NCBI GenBank assembly: GCA_963821705.1
Contig: CAWGEV010000007.1
Span: forward strand, 682,001-746,000
DNA length: 64,000 nucleotides
Direction of reading: 5' to 3'
DNA from: DASUPK01 sp963821705
GTDB lineage: Bacteria; Actinomycetota; Thermoleophilia; Solirubrobacterales; 70-9
Positions 16,762 through 25,148 of this stretch are shown here, piece after piece. The notes under the pieces are model-generated. The model did not search any database. It had not been told where the DNA came from and was given only the letters and a program-made list of their open reading frames with translations. Each line of letters begins with the position of its first letter. The stretch's first letter is position 1. The translations under genes and the position numbers were made by a program.

Positions 16762-18938
16762 CCGGCCTCGACGGGCTCGGGCAGCGGCTGCTCGTCGGTC
16801 TCTTCGTGGAGGCGGCTGCCCGCCTGGGCGGTCGACGGCCACCAGATCTTGTCGCCGATCAGCTCCACCGCTGCCGGAACCATGATCGTCCGCACGATGA
16901 AGGTGTCGAGCAGGATGCCCAGCGCGACCATGAAGCCGAGGTCGAACGTGAACGTCACCGGCAGCGTCATCAGCACCGAGAACGTGCCGGCGAGGATGAT
17001 CCCGGCACTGGTGATCACCGGGCCCGTCGCCGAGATCGCCCTCAGCATGCCCTCGCGCGTCCCGTGCCGGCGCGCCTCCTCGCGAACTCGCGCCATCAGG
17101 AAGATCGTGTAGTCGGTCCCGAGCGCGACCAGGAAGATGAAGGCGAAGGTCGGTATCGACGCGTCGAACCCGGCGTCGCCCACCACGAAGCGGATGAAGA
17201 GGATCGAGATGCCGAGCGTGCAGGCGAAGGAGAGCACGACGCTGGCGAGCAGCACAATCGGCGCGACGATCGCCTGCAGGAGGATCCCGAGGATCACCGC
17301 CATCACCAGCAGGGCCAGCGGCACGATCACCTTCAGGTCGTTCTGGGTGGCGTTGTTGAAGTCGTAGCTGATCGCCGTTCCACCGCCGAGCAGGACGGTC
17401 ACGCCGGGTTTCACGTTCGCCACGGAGTCGCGCAGCTTCGGGACCAGGTCGAGGGACGAGGAGTCGTTGGGGTCCCCCTTGAGGATGACGCTGACGATCC
17501 TGATCTGGCCGTTGGTGGAGACCTGGTCCGTCGGGATGGCGGCGGCCACGCCCTTCACGGTCCTCAGCTTCGACGCCGCCAGCGCTGCATCCTGGGGGGT
17601 CGCCGGGCCGCCCGACTGCTCGACCAGGGCGGTCATCGGCGAGAGGGTGCCGGCAGGGAAGTTCTGCCGCATCACCTTGAAGCCCTCGACGCTCTCGACC
17701 GACTTCTTGAAGAAGGTGGTGCTCGAGTAGTCGACCTTGTAGGCGAGCAGTCCCAGTGCGCCGAGCAGGAAGACCCCGGTGGTGACCGCCAACGCCGAAC
17801 CGGGGCGCTGCAGGACACGGTCGCCGAAGCGGCGCCAGAGCCCGGTGTGAGCGATCGCAGCGTGCTCGGGGTCGTACGCGACCGTGCTGCGCCGTGGCCA
17901 GAATCCCCTTCGGCCGAAGATCGTCAGCAGGGTGGGAAGCAGCGTGACCCCGGCGATCATCGCCGTGAAGACGGCGATCGCGGCGACGGGGCCGAGCGAC
18001 CTCGTGTTGCCCGACTCGGCCAGCGCGAGCACCAGCATCGCCAGGGAAACGGTCAGCCCACTCGCGATGATCGCCGGCCCGGCGCGCCTGACGGCGCGCT
18101 GCATCGCCTCGTGCTTGTCCTGGAAGCGCCGCAGCTCCTCGCGGTAGCGGGAGACCAATAAGAGGCAGTAGTCCGTGCCCACCCCGAACATGAGGACGAC
18201 GATGATCCCCGTGCTGTTCGAGGAGACCGTGGCGCCCGACTTCGCGTAGAGATAGATGAAGCCGGTGGCCGCGGTGTAGGCGAGGAAGACGACCACTAGC
18301 GGCGAGAGCGCCACCAGCAGCGAACGGTAGATCGCCCCCAGCAGCACAAGGACGAGGATCACCGTGGCGAGCAGCAGCTTCGTGTCGAGCCCGTTGAAGA
18401 CGTCGTGGGCATCGGTGTTGAAACCGACGTCGCCGCTGAGGTAGACGTTCATGCCGCCGGTGTTGGAGTCGGTGATGTCGCGCATCGCCTTGCCCCAGTC
18501 GGGCAACTTGTCGTAGTTGGTCGGCAGCGTGTAGACGGCGTACGCCACCTGCCCGTTGCGGGCGACCAGGAAGCGCGGCGCACCTGGCGTGAAGGGGACT
18601 GCCGGCGGCTGGTTCCTGGTCAACGGGATCCTGGTCGGCTCGGACTCGATCCGCTTCGCGTCCGCGATGATCTTCGCCTTGTTCGCCGGCGTCAGGCCGT
18701 GCGAGTTCTGGTAGACGACCAGCGCGTTGGAGGTCTCCTTCGAGGGAAAGTCGCTGTCGAGCTTGCGAACGACCTCGGTCGACTCCGCATTGCCGGGCAG
18801 GAAGGACTGGGTGTTGTCGGTGGTGACGTTCGAGAGCTTCTTGCCGAGCGGCTGCATGGCCACTGCCCCGACGATCCAGACGGCCAGGACCACCCACTTC
18901 CACCGTCGACCCGCGACTGTTGATGCGAGACGCCTCAA
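16758..18938 (-). CDS. MMPL family RND-type transporter
   Basis: A 726-aa membrane protein of the MMPL family, with the usual two-fold repeat: one helix, a large extracytoplasmic loop, a bundle of about five helices, then the same again. Landmarks are FGVGTDYCLLLVSRYREE near residue 255 and ALGTDYTIFLMARVREE near 605, where GTDY marks the proton-relay helices. These proteins export lipids or glycolipids. The start is TTG 18938 behind GGAGG; no upstream ATG is in frame. The C-terminal tail is acidic and soluble. It is convergent with the crotonase gene. Confidence 0.92.
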   Translation of the reverse strand: MRRLASTVAGRRWKWVVLAVWIVGAVAMQPLGKKLSNVTTDNTQSFLPGNAESTEVVRKLDSDFPSKETSNALVVYQNSHGLTPANKAKIIADAKRIESEPTRIPLTRNQPPAVPFTPGAPRFLVARNGQVAYAVYTLPTNYDKLPDWGKAMRDITDSNTGGMNVYLSGDVGFNTDAHDVFNGLDTKLLLATVILVLVLLGAIYRSLLVALSPLVVVFLAYTAATGFIYLYAKSGATVSSNSTGIIVVLMFGVGTDYCLLLVSRYREELRRFQDKHEAMQRAVRRAGPAIIASGLTVSLAMLVLALAESGNTRSLGPVAAIAVFTAMIAGVTLLPTLLTIFGRRGFWPRRSTVAYDPEHAAIAHTGLWRRFGDRVLQRPGSALAVTTGVFLLGALGLLAYKVDYSSTTFFKKSVESVEGFKVMRQNFPAGTLSPMTALVEQSGGPATPQDAALAASKLRTVKGVAAAIPTDQVSTNGQIRIVSVILKGDPNDSSSLDLVPKLRDSVANVKPGVTVLLGGGTAISYDFNNATQNDLKVIVPLALLVMAVILGILLQAIVAPIVLLASVVLSFACTLGISILFIRFVVGDAGFDASIPTFAFIFLVALGTDYTIFLMARVREEARRHGTREGMLRAISATGPVITSAGIILAGTFSVLMTLPVTFTFDLGFMVALGILLDTFIVRTIMVPAAVELIGDKIWWPSTAQAGSRLHEETDEQPLPEPVEAG

Positions 18939-19075
18939 CGGACCTCCATGTCGGCAACTTCCCTCAGGTCCGCGTCCCCCTGTGCGGACACACGCGGCAG
19001 AGTATCGACTCGACCTGGGCGGCCGGCGTGATGCTGCTCACTTGACCGTTTTGGGAGGCTATATAGAGGGCAACC

Positions 19076-20158
19076 ATGGCTGATGAGATGAACCCGACTG
19101 CAGTGGAGCTCGACCCAGGCGTCGAGGAGCGAGTGAACGCCCTCATCGAGGGTGGCCGCGCCGCGGACTGCGTCGATCTCTCGGATGTCGACTCACTGGT
19201 TCAGGAGATGGGACTTTCAGACGAGGAGGAACAGGCTGTGCACGAGCGCATCGGGAGCGCCGGGCTCTCGATCGAGGACGACTGCGGCAAGGACGCCGCG
19301 GAGCCGGCGGGCTACCGCAACGGCGAGCTGGCCGAGCAGACCACGGACGCGCTCCAGCTGTTCTTCAACGAGATGCGGCGTTACCCGCTGCTGACGAAGG
19401 AGGAGGAGATCGAACTCGCCCAGGCGATCGAGCGCGGCGACCTCGAGGCCAAGGAGAGGCTGATCAATTCGAACCTGCGGCTGGTCGTCTCGAACGCCCG
19501 CCGCTACATGCGCCAGGACCTGAACCTGCTCGACCTGATCCAGGAGGGGATCCTCGGTCTGATCCGCGCGAGCGAGAAGTTCGATTGGCGCAAGGGCTAC
19601 AAGTTCTCCACCTACGCCACCTTCTGGATCCGCCAGGCCATCCAGCGTGCCCTGGAGTCGAAGGAGCGGACGATTCGCGTCCCCAACCAGGTCGCCCAGC
19701 GTGAGCGCAAGGTGATGCGAATCGAGCGAGAGCTGGCCACCAAACTCGGGCGCGACCCGACCACCGAGGAGATCGCCAAGGAGGCCGAGCTCGAGCCCGC
19801 GCAGGTCGAGGAGATCCGGGACCTGACGAGGGTCGTCACCAGCCTCGACCGGCCGGTCGGCGACGAGGACGCGGCCGCGCTCGGAGAGTTCATCCCCGAC
19901 GAGCGCAGCGGCCCATCCGAGGAGGTCGCCGTGAGCCTGCGTGACCAGACCCTGCGCCGCGCCGTCGAGGACCTGCCCGAGGACGAGCAGAAGGTGATCC
20001 GGCTCCGCTACGGCATCAACGGCGACGAGCCCACCCCGCTCCGCGAGACTTCTCGCCGACTCGAGCTGAAGCCCAGCGAGGTCAAGGAGCTGGAGGAACG
20101 CGGCCTCAGCCGCCTCGCCCAGGCCCGTGAGGTCGAGGCGATGCGCGAGGCGGCGTGA
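19076..20158 (+). CDS. Sigma-70 family RNA polymerase sigma factor with divergent region 4.2
   Basis: A 360-aa primary-like sigma factor. Residues 15-70 resemble an acidic region 1.1. Region 1.2 starts near 91. Regions 2.1-2.4 span about 121-200, with KFSTYATFWIRQAI at 176-189 and RTIRVPNQV, all well conserved for core binding and -10 recognition. Region 3 spans 201-275 and region 4 about 305-350. The region 4.2 recognition helix reads KPSEVKELEERGL (332-344) instead of the usual TRERIRQIEAKAL, losing the basic residues that contact the -35 box. AGAGGG lies just before the ATG. The stop overlaps the following cupin start (GTGA). Confidence 0.93.
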   Translation: MADEMNPTAVELDPGVEERVNALIEGGRAADCVDLSDVDSLVQEMGLSDEEEQAVHERIGSAGLSIEDDCGKDAAEPAGYRNGELAEQTTDALQLFFNEMRRYPLLTKEEEIELAQAIERGDLEAKERLINSNLRLVVSNARRYMRQDLNLLDLIQEGILGLIRASEKFDWRKGYKFSTYATFWIRQAIQRALESKERTIRVPNQVAQRERKVMRIERELATKLGRDPTTEEIAKEAELEPAQVEEIRDLTRVVTSLDRPVGDEDAAALGEFIPDERSGPSEEVAVSLRDQTLRRAVEDLPEDEQKVIRLRYGINGDEPTPLRETSRRLELKPSEVKELEERGLSRLAQAREVEAMREAA

Positions 20159-20538
20159 GCTACACGATCAAGAACCTCAGAGAGGTCGAGGACATGGCCG
20201 CCGCCCAGGGCTTCGGGGAGGTGCAGGAGGCGCGGTTCGCGCATGGCGATCTGAACGCCGAGCAGACCGGGGTCTCGCTCCAGCGGGTGAAGCCGGGCAA
20301 GCGACACGCCTTCGCGCATCGCCACAAGGAAGCCGAGGAGATCTACGTCGTCGTCTCCGGGAGCGGCCGGGTGAAGCTCGACGACCGGGTCGAGGAGGTG
20401 GGCTTGTTCGACGCGATCAGGGTCTCGCCCTCGGTGACCCGAGCCTTCGAGGCCGGCGACGAGGGCCTGGAGCTGCTCGCCTTCAGCCCGCGGACCCAGA
20501 GCGACGCCGAGATCGTCGAGGACTTCAGCTGGGAGTAG
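20155..20538 (+). CDS. Cupin domain protein coupled to the sigma factor gene
   Basis: A 127-aa single-domain cupin. The first cupin motif is visible as HRHKEAEEIYVVVSGSG, with two histidines and a glutamate as likely metal ligands; the second motif is weaker (DAIRVSPSVTRAF) and lacks its histidine. Such proteins bind small ligands or isomerise sugars; a substrate cannot be assigned. The GTG start at 20155 overlaps the sigma factor TGA by four bases, indicating translational coupling. A regulatory or sensing role beside the sigma factor is a guess from position. bioB begins 53 bp downstream. Confidence 0.85.
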   Translation: MSYTIKNLREVEDMAAAQGFGEVQEARFAHGDLNAEQTGVSLQRVKPGKRHAFAHRHKEAEEIYVVVSGSGRVKLDDRVEEVGLFDAIRVSPSVTRAFEAGDEGLELLAFSPRTQSDAEIVEDFSWE

Positions 20539-20591
20539 GCGTCCGGGCGCATTCATAGATTGGGTCGTCCCCGAACCGCGGAGGACGCCCG

Positions 20592-21749
20592 ATGCCACCA
20601 CTGATCAGCTTCGAAGAGGCGCTCGAGCTCGGCGCCCTCACGGACCACGACGAGATCGGGGCGCTGGTCGAGCGCGCCTGGGAGGTGCGCCAGGACCGTT
20701 TCGGCGACTCCACCGACATGTGCTCGCTGGTGAACGCCAAGTCGGGTGGCTGCGCCGAGGACTGCGGCTTCTGCGCGCAGTCCCGCTATGCCGAGGCGGA
20801 CACGCCGATGCACGCGATGATGGAGCCGGAGCAGATCCTCGAGCATGCGAAGGCGGCCGAGGCGGCGGGCGCGCACCGCTTCTGCATGGTCACCCAGGGC
20901 CAGGGCCTCTCGAAGCGGGACTTCGCCAAGGTGCTCGAGGGCGCCCGCCTGGTCTCGGAGCAAACGAACCTGAAGCGCTGCGCCTCGATCGGCCACATGT
21001 CCGCCGAGCGGGCCAGGCAGCTGAAGGAGGCGGGCATCCAGCGCGTGCATCACAACGTGGAGTCGGCGCGCTCCTACTACCCCGAGGTCTCCACCACCGT
21101 TCGATACGAGGGCAGGATCCGCACGATCGACGCGGTCAAGCAGGCCGGGCTCGAGACCTGCGTCGGCGGCATCCTCAACCTGGGGGAGTCGCCGAGGCAG
21201 AGGGTCGAGATGGCCTTCGAGCTCGCCGAGATCAACCCCGACTCGGTGCCGATCAATCTCCTCAATCCCCGGGTGGGCACCAAGTTCGGCGACCGGGAGC
21301 TGATGGATCCCTGGGATGTCGTCAAGTGGGTTGCGATCTTCAGGCTGATCCTTCCGGACGCCCTTTTCCGGCTCTGCGGCGGCCGGGTGGAGAACCTGCA
21401 GGACCTGGCCCCGCTCGCCGTCAAGGCCGGCCTGAACGGCGTGATGATGGGCAACTTCCTCACCACGCTCGGCGTGGAGCCAGCGGAGGATCGGGAGATG
21501 TTCGAGGAGCTCGGCCTCAACGTCGTGCGTCAGCCCGACAACGGCGCCAACCCGCGGCCGGACAACCGCTCCGGCTGGCTGGAGGGACAGACGCCGGCCG
21601 CCCCGATCGACGAACTCATCGACCGGCAGGCCGAAGCCAACTTCTGGGACCCCTCGACCCAGCTGCGGGTGGTGAAGAAGAAGAAAGAGCCGCCGCCATA
21701 TCCGGCGCCGGCCGTTGATGCTGGGCAGCCCGCGGGCTGGGGCGACTGA
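20592..21749 (+). CDS. bioB: Biotin synthase
   Basis: Radical-SAM enzyme of 385 aa that inserts sulfur into dethiobiotin. The SAM-cluster motif CxxxCxxC is at Cys54, Cys58 and Cys61 in GGCAEDCGFCAQ, and the NVESARSYY and NLGESPRQR blocks typical of BioB follow. It is 35-60 residues longer than most BioB because of a C-terminal extension (after NPRPDNRSGW) that ends in lysine- and proline-rich sequence. It is the first gene of a bioB-bioF-bioD run; bioF begins 2 bp after its stop. Confidence 0.96.
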   Translation: MPPLISFEEALELGALTDHDEIGALVERAWEVRQDRFGDSTDMCSLVNAKSGGCAEDCGFCAQSRYAEADTPMHAMMEPEQILEHAKAAEAAGAHRFCMVTQGQGLSKRDFAKVLEGARLVSEQTNLKRCASIGHMSAERARQLKEAGIQRVHHNVESARSYYPEVSTTVRYEGRIRTIDAVKQAGLETCVGGILNLGESPRQRVEMAFELAEINPDSVPINLLNPRVGTKFGDRELMDPWDVVKWVAIFRLILPDALFRLCGGRVENLQDLAPLAVKAGLNGVMMGNFLTTLGVEPAEDREMFEELGLNVVRQPDNGANPRPDNRSGWLEGQTPAAPIDELIDRQAEANFWDPSTQLRVVKKKKEPPPYPAPAVDAGQPAGWGD

Positions 21750-21751
21750 GA

Positions 21752-22957
21752 GTGCTGGACATCCAGGAGCGCCTCGCCGAGCTCGAGTCGAGCGGGCTCC
21801 GCCGGCGACTTCGCCTGATCGAGGGGCCGCAGGGTCCGGAGGTCCTGCTCGACGGGCGCCCGGTGCTCCTGCTCTGCTCCAACAACTACCTGGGCCTGGC
21901 CGACCACCCACAGCTGCGGCGGGCCGCCGCTGACGCCGCGCTCAGCCTGGGCACCAGCGCCGGCGCATCCCGCCTGATCTCGGGGACGATGTCGATCCAC
22001 ACCGAGCTCGAGTCACGTCTGGCCGAATTCGAGGGCACCGAGAGCGCGCTCCTCTTCGGTTCGGGCTATCTCGCCAACACCGGGGCGATCGCCGCTCTCT
22101 CTGGCAGGGGCGAGGTCGTCTTCTCGGACGAGCTCAACCACGCGAGCATCATCGACGGCTGCCGGCTCGCGGGCGCTGAGACCTTCGTCTACCGCCACGT
22201 GGACACCGAGCACCTCGAGTGGGGCTTGCGCCGGGCCGCGGGGCGCGCCGCCCTGATCGCCACGGACGGCGTCTTCTCGATGGACGGCGACATCGCCCCT
22301 CTCCCCGAGCTGGCCGCGCTCGCCGGCCGCCATCGCTGCCGGCTGCTCGTCGATGAGGCGCACGCGACCGGCTGCATAGGCCCGGGCGGCCGCGGCTCCG
22401 TCGCGGCGGCGGAACTGACCGGTGAGGTCGACGTCATCGTCGGCACCCTCGGCAAGGCGCTCGGGGGATACGGCGCGTACGTATGCTGCTCGCGGGAGAT
22501 GGCGGACTTCCTGGTGAACTCGGCGCGGCCGTTCATCTTCTCCACCGCCCCGCCGCCGCCGGCGGTTGCTGCGGCCTCCGCGGCCCTGGAGCTGTTGTCG
22601 GAGCGCCCGAAGCGGGTCGAGAAGCTGCGGGCGAACGCCGCGGCGCTGCGAGAGGGCCTCGAGGAGGAGGGCCTCGGGCCGGCGGGGTTTGAGACCCAGA
22701 TCGTCCCCCTGGTGATCGGCGAGGCCGAGGACACGATGGCGCTCTGCGAGCGCCTGCTCGCCGAAGGCCTCTTCGCGCAGGCGATTCGCCCGCCGACCGT
22801 CCAGCCGGGAACCTGCCGTCTGCGGATCACCGTGATGGCGACCCACCGGGTCTCCGACCTGCGCCGCGCCGCCCGTCGCATCGGCGCCGCCGCGCGCGAG
22901 CTCGGCCTGACCGCGGCGGCGGCGCAGCACACCCCGCCACTGCGCGAGGCCGCGTGA
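21752..22957 (+). CDS. bioF: 8-amino-7-oxononanoate synthase
   Basis: PLP-dependent alpha-oxoamine synthase of 401 aa that condenses pimeloyl thioester with alanine. It has NNYLGLADHP, DELNHASIIDG, the aspartate region VDEAHATG, and the PLP lysine in GTLGKALGGYG. The GTG start lies 2 bp after the bioB stop. A related enzyme (2-amino-3-ketobutyrate CoA ligase) shares the fold, but the bioB and bioD neighbours settle the assignment. bioD begins one base after its stop. Confidence 0.95.
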   Translation: MLDIQERLAELESSGLRRRLRLIEGPQGPEVLLDGRPVLLLCSNNYLGLADHPQLRRAAADAALSLGTSAGASRLISGTMSIHTELESRLAEFEGTESALLFGSGYLANTGAIAALSGRGEVVFSDELNHASIIDGCRLAGAETFVYRHVDTEHLEWGLRRAAGRAALIATDGVFSMDGDIAPLPELAALAGRHRCRLLVDEAHATGCIGPGGRGSVAAAELTGEVDVIVGTLGKALGGYGAYVCCSREMADFLVNSARPFIFSTAPPPPAVAAASAALELLSERPKRVEKLRANAAALREGLEEEGLGPAGFETQIVPLVIGEAEDTMALCERLLAEGLFAQAIRPPTVQPGTCRLRITVMATHRVSDLRRAARRIGAAARELGLTAAAAQHTPPLREAA

Positions 22958-22958
22958 G

Positions 22959-23681
22959 GTGCGCGGCCTGTTCGTCACGGGAACCGGGACCGAGGTCGGC
23001 AAGACCGTGGTCGCGTCGGCGATCGCGTACGCCGCGCGCGCCGCCGGCGACCGGGTCGCGGTCTTCAAGCCGGCGGTCAGCGGCCTCGACGACTACCCGC
23101 TCAGGGCCGAGGTGTGGGAGAGCGGCCCCGAGCTTCCCGACCATGCTCTCCTCAGGCTGGCCGCCGGGTCGAGGCAGGGCGACGACGAGGTGGCGCCCTA
23201 CCGCTACGGGCCGCCCGTCTCCCCCCACCTCGCCGCCGAGCTCGCCGGAGAGAGAGTCGATCCGGACGTCCTCCGGGGTGCGGCTCTCGCGGCCACCGAG
23301 GGCGCCAACCTGCTGGTCTGCGAGGGCGTGGGCGGCTTCCTGGTGCCGCTGACTCCGGACTACCTCGTCCGTGACCTGGCGCGGGACCTGGCGCTGCCGG
23401 TGGTGGTGGTCGCCTCGCCCGGCCTCGGCACCATCAATCACACCCTGCTGACGATCCAGGCCGTGCGGACCGCCGGCCTCGAGGTCGCGGCGGTCGTGCT
23501 CAATCCCTGGCCGGCCGAGCCGTCGCCGTTGGAGCTCTCCAACCGCGAGACGATCGAGCGCCTCGGCGCGGTCGAAGTCGAAACGCTGCCGCGCCTCGAC
23601 CTCTCAGATCCGGCCTCCTGGCCGGCGCCGCGAATCCACGTCGACTCGCCGCGAGCGCCGAGCAGCTTGCGCGCGGCCTAG
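22959..23681 (+). CDS. bioD: Dethiobiotin synthetase
   Basis: ATP-dependent carboxylase of 240 aa that closes the ureido ring of dethiobiotin. The P-loop GTGTEVGKT is at residues 7-15. The substrate lysine region FKPAVSGL follows, and CEGVGGFLVPL contains the conserved E-G-x-G-G motif. The GTG start is one base after the bioF stop, so the three genes are one operon. The following 325 bp carry no gene. Confidence 0.95.
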   Translation: MRGLFVTGTGTEVGKTVVASAIAYAARAAGDRVAVFKPAVSGLDDYPLRAEVWESGPELPDHALLRLAAGSRQGDDEVAPYRYGPPVSPHLAAELAGERVDPDVLRGAALAATEGANLLVCEGVGGFLVPLTPDYLVRDLARDLALPVVVVASPGLGTINHTLLTIQAVRTAGLEVAAVVLNPWPAEPSPLELSNRETIERLGAVEVETLPRLDLSDPASWPAPRIHVDSPRAPSSLRAA

Positions 23682-24007
23682 CAGCCATCCCTTCCTCGCG
23701 TAGAGGTGTGATTTCAGAACCGCTGCTTGCGCGAAAAGCATGCGCCCGACTCGGAACCGCCGCTTTCCATGCAAAGCTGGACTCGCTTCGGGTCCGCGTT
23801 GTGACCGCTTTCGCGTGAACGAAGGCGTGCCGGCGACCGATGTCGGTGGGCGCGTGAAGCGAACCAAGCCTCTCGTCCGCCAAACCTGTCTGTCCCTCGG
23901 TGGCCAAACGTCAATCCCCTCGACCTTACGTCGATCCTATGCGCGCGGGTAAGCTCGTCGCACCTAGCCGGGTACCGGATCGGGAAGGGGAGATTGTTCT
24001 GAGATCG
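23682..24007. other. Non-coding spacer after bioD with repeat element
   Basis: No convincing gene is seen. It contains the left arm of a 40-bp inverted repeat (23689-23728). Near 23754 lies a second, degenerate copy of its inner motif (GAACCGCYGCTT, then AAAGC about 7 nt on). It ends with a GGAAGGGGAG ribosome-binding site at 23982-23992 before the secreted-protein gene. Confidence 0.6.
23689..23728 (+). repeat. Left arm of 40-bp inverted repeat
   Basis: Matches the reverse complement of 25074-25113 at 36 of 40 positions, including a perfect 22-bp block (23707-23728). It starts 7 bp after the bioD stop. The arms bracket a single secreted-protein gene. Confidence 0.85.
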
Positions 24008-24928
24008 GTGGCACGGAAGCTGGCACTGGTGATCGGGATCGCCATCCCGCTGGCGTCGTCCGCCGGCGCGCAGGCCGTGGTGTTGCACGATCAGACGGAC
24101 AACGTTGGGCCCTACGCGATCACATCGGAGGTCTTCGACACGCCGCCGTCGATCGACGACACCCTGGTTGCCGACGACTTCTCGGTGCCGCTCGGCCAGA
24201 GCTGGACGATCGACCAGATCGACGTGCTCGGGCAGGACGACCCCTACCTGGGCATGAGCCCGCCTCACATCGTCAACTTCTTCATGTACAGCAATGCTGG
24301 GACCCTCCCCGGGAGCGAGATCTATCGCTTCTACGGACTCGGCGCCCCCAATTACCCGAACGACTCGGTGCACTTCTACGATGTGCCGAGGCCGCCGCCA
24401 TTGGGCCCCGGTAGCTACTGGGTCTCGGTGCAGGAGGACGGAGGGGGTTTCATGGTCCCGTCCTGGGGCTGGTCCACCCGAACGGTCCAGGACGGCCAAA
24501 CCGCGGCTTTTGAAGGTCCCAACGGCGGCTGGGGCAGCAACTGCAGGGCCTGGCAGCCGATCACGGTCTGCCCCTCGAGCAGCAACACCTACCCGGACAT
24601 GGCCTGGAAGATCAGCGGCGCGGCGAACTCCCTGCCGGTCACCTTCGGCAACCTCAAACGGCTCGGCAACGGCACCGCGCGATTGACCGTCAACGCCCCG
24701 GCGTCCGGCACGCTGACGCTCGGCGGCAAGGGGGTGAAGGGGAGCTCGGCTCAGGTCTCGGCCCACCGTGCGGACACGAGCCTCACGTTCCGGATCAGAG
24801 CGACCGGGAAGCCGCTGAAGAGGCTCAACGCCACGGGCCGCGCGACCGTGAAGCCGATACTCACGTTCACCTCCGGTGGAGCGACGCCGAGCAAGACCTT
24901 CCGGAAAGTGAAGCTCGTCAAGCATTAG
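24008..24928 (+). CDS. Secreted protein with Solirubrobacterales-type C-terminal beta module
   Basis: About 306 aa. It has a clear Sec signal peptide (KLALVIGIAIPLASSAGAQA), then a beta-rich domain with PGSYWVSVQEDGGG, and after residue 205 a repetitive beta module (FGNLKRLGNGTARLTV ... LTLGGKGV ... FRIRATGKPLKRL). That module recurs in the secreted proteins at 36818 and 40649. The start is uncertain: GTG 24008 is given, but the GGGGAG ribosome-binding site sits 6 bp before an in-frame CTG at 23999, and ATG 23939 is also in frame. The function is unknown; it may be a surface or matrix protein. The gene is bracketed by a 40-bp inverted repeat. Confidence 0.75.
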   Translation: MARKLALVIGIAIPLASSAGAQAVVLHDQTDNVGPYAITSEVFDTPPSIDDTLVADDFSVPLGQSWTIDQIDVLGQDDPYLGMSPPHIVNFFMYSNAGTLPGSEIYRFYGLGAPNYPNDSVHFYDVPRPPPLGPGSYWVSVQEDGGGFMVPSWGWSTRTVQDGQTAAFEGPNGGWGSNCRAWQPITVCPSSSNTYPDMAWKISGAANSLPVTFGNLKRLGNGTARLTVNAPASGTLTLGGKGVKGSSAQVSAHRADTSLTFRIRATGKPLKRLNATGRATVKPILTFTSGGATPSKTFRKVKLVKH

Positions 24929-25073
24929 CCCGGCCGCAGGGCTGAGCTCGATGACCCCGCTTAGATCGCCGGCGTTCATTTGCCGCGTAGACGCACCGAA
25001 CGACCTCGACGTTCTCCCCCGACATCGCCCGCCCAGTATCTCGCGATTGACCGAGAGTGTTGCTTTCCATGCG

Positions 25074-25113
25074 AAGCAGCGGTTCTGAAATCACATCTCT
25101 GAGCCAGGAAGGG
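25074..25113 (-). repeat. Right arm of 40-bp inverted repeat
   Basis: Reverse-complement partner of 23689-23728 (36/40 identical). It lies 146 bp after the secreted-protein stop and abuts the hairpin repeat at 25113-25148. Confidence 0.85.
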
Positions 25114-25148
25114 CGGCCGCCTGTGGCCGCAACTGATGGCGAAGCCGT
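25113..25148 (+). repeat. Dispersed hairpin repeat, copy A
   Basis: A 36-bp element starting with a GCGGCC/GGCCGC hairpin and followed by CTGATGGCGAAG. It matches 45614-45650 at about 32 of 37 aligned positions. It ends on the first base of the convergent MFS stop. Confidence 0.7.

Noticed and set aside
15820..18957. Very long open frames antisense to real genes (e.g. about 1,000 codons over 15820-18957, 48760-52275 and 54717-57755)
   Set aside because: They are repetitive Arg/Pro/Gly/His-type translations opposite clear conserved genes, a known effect of high GC content; no family motif is seen in them.
18939..19075. TTGACC at about 19042 with TATATA as the sigma gene promoter
   Set aside because: The spacing of about 12 bp is too short for a sigma-70 promoter; the GGGAGG there is too far from the start, and AGAGGG is the likelier ribosome-binding site.
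20539..20591. Biotin-responsive riboswitch or BirA-type operator before bioB
   Set aside because: The spacer is only 53 bp and shows neither a long palindrome nor a structured element.
23682..24007. 70-aa open frame from 23740 in the bioD downstream spacer
   Set aside because: Composition is typical of random GC-rich frames, it overlaps repeats, and it has no ribosome-binding site or recognisable domain.
25074..25148. Insertion sequence with a transposase between the inverted repeats
   Set aside because: The only gene inside is a secreted structural-type protein; there is no DDE, HUH or recombinase motif.
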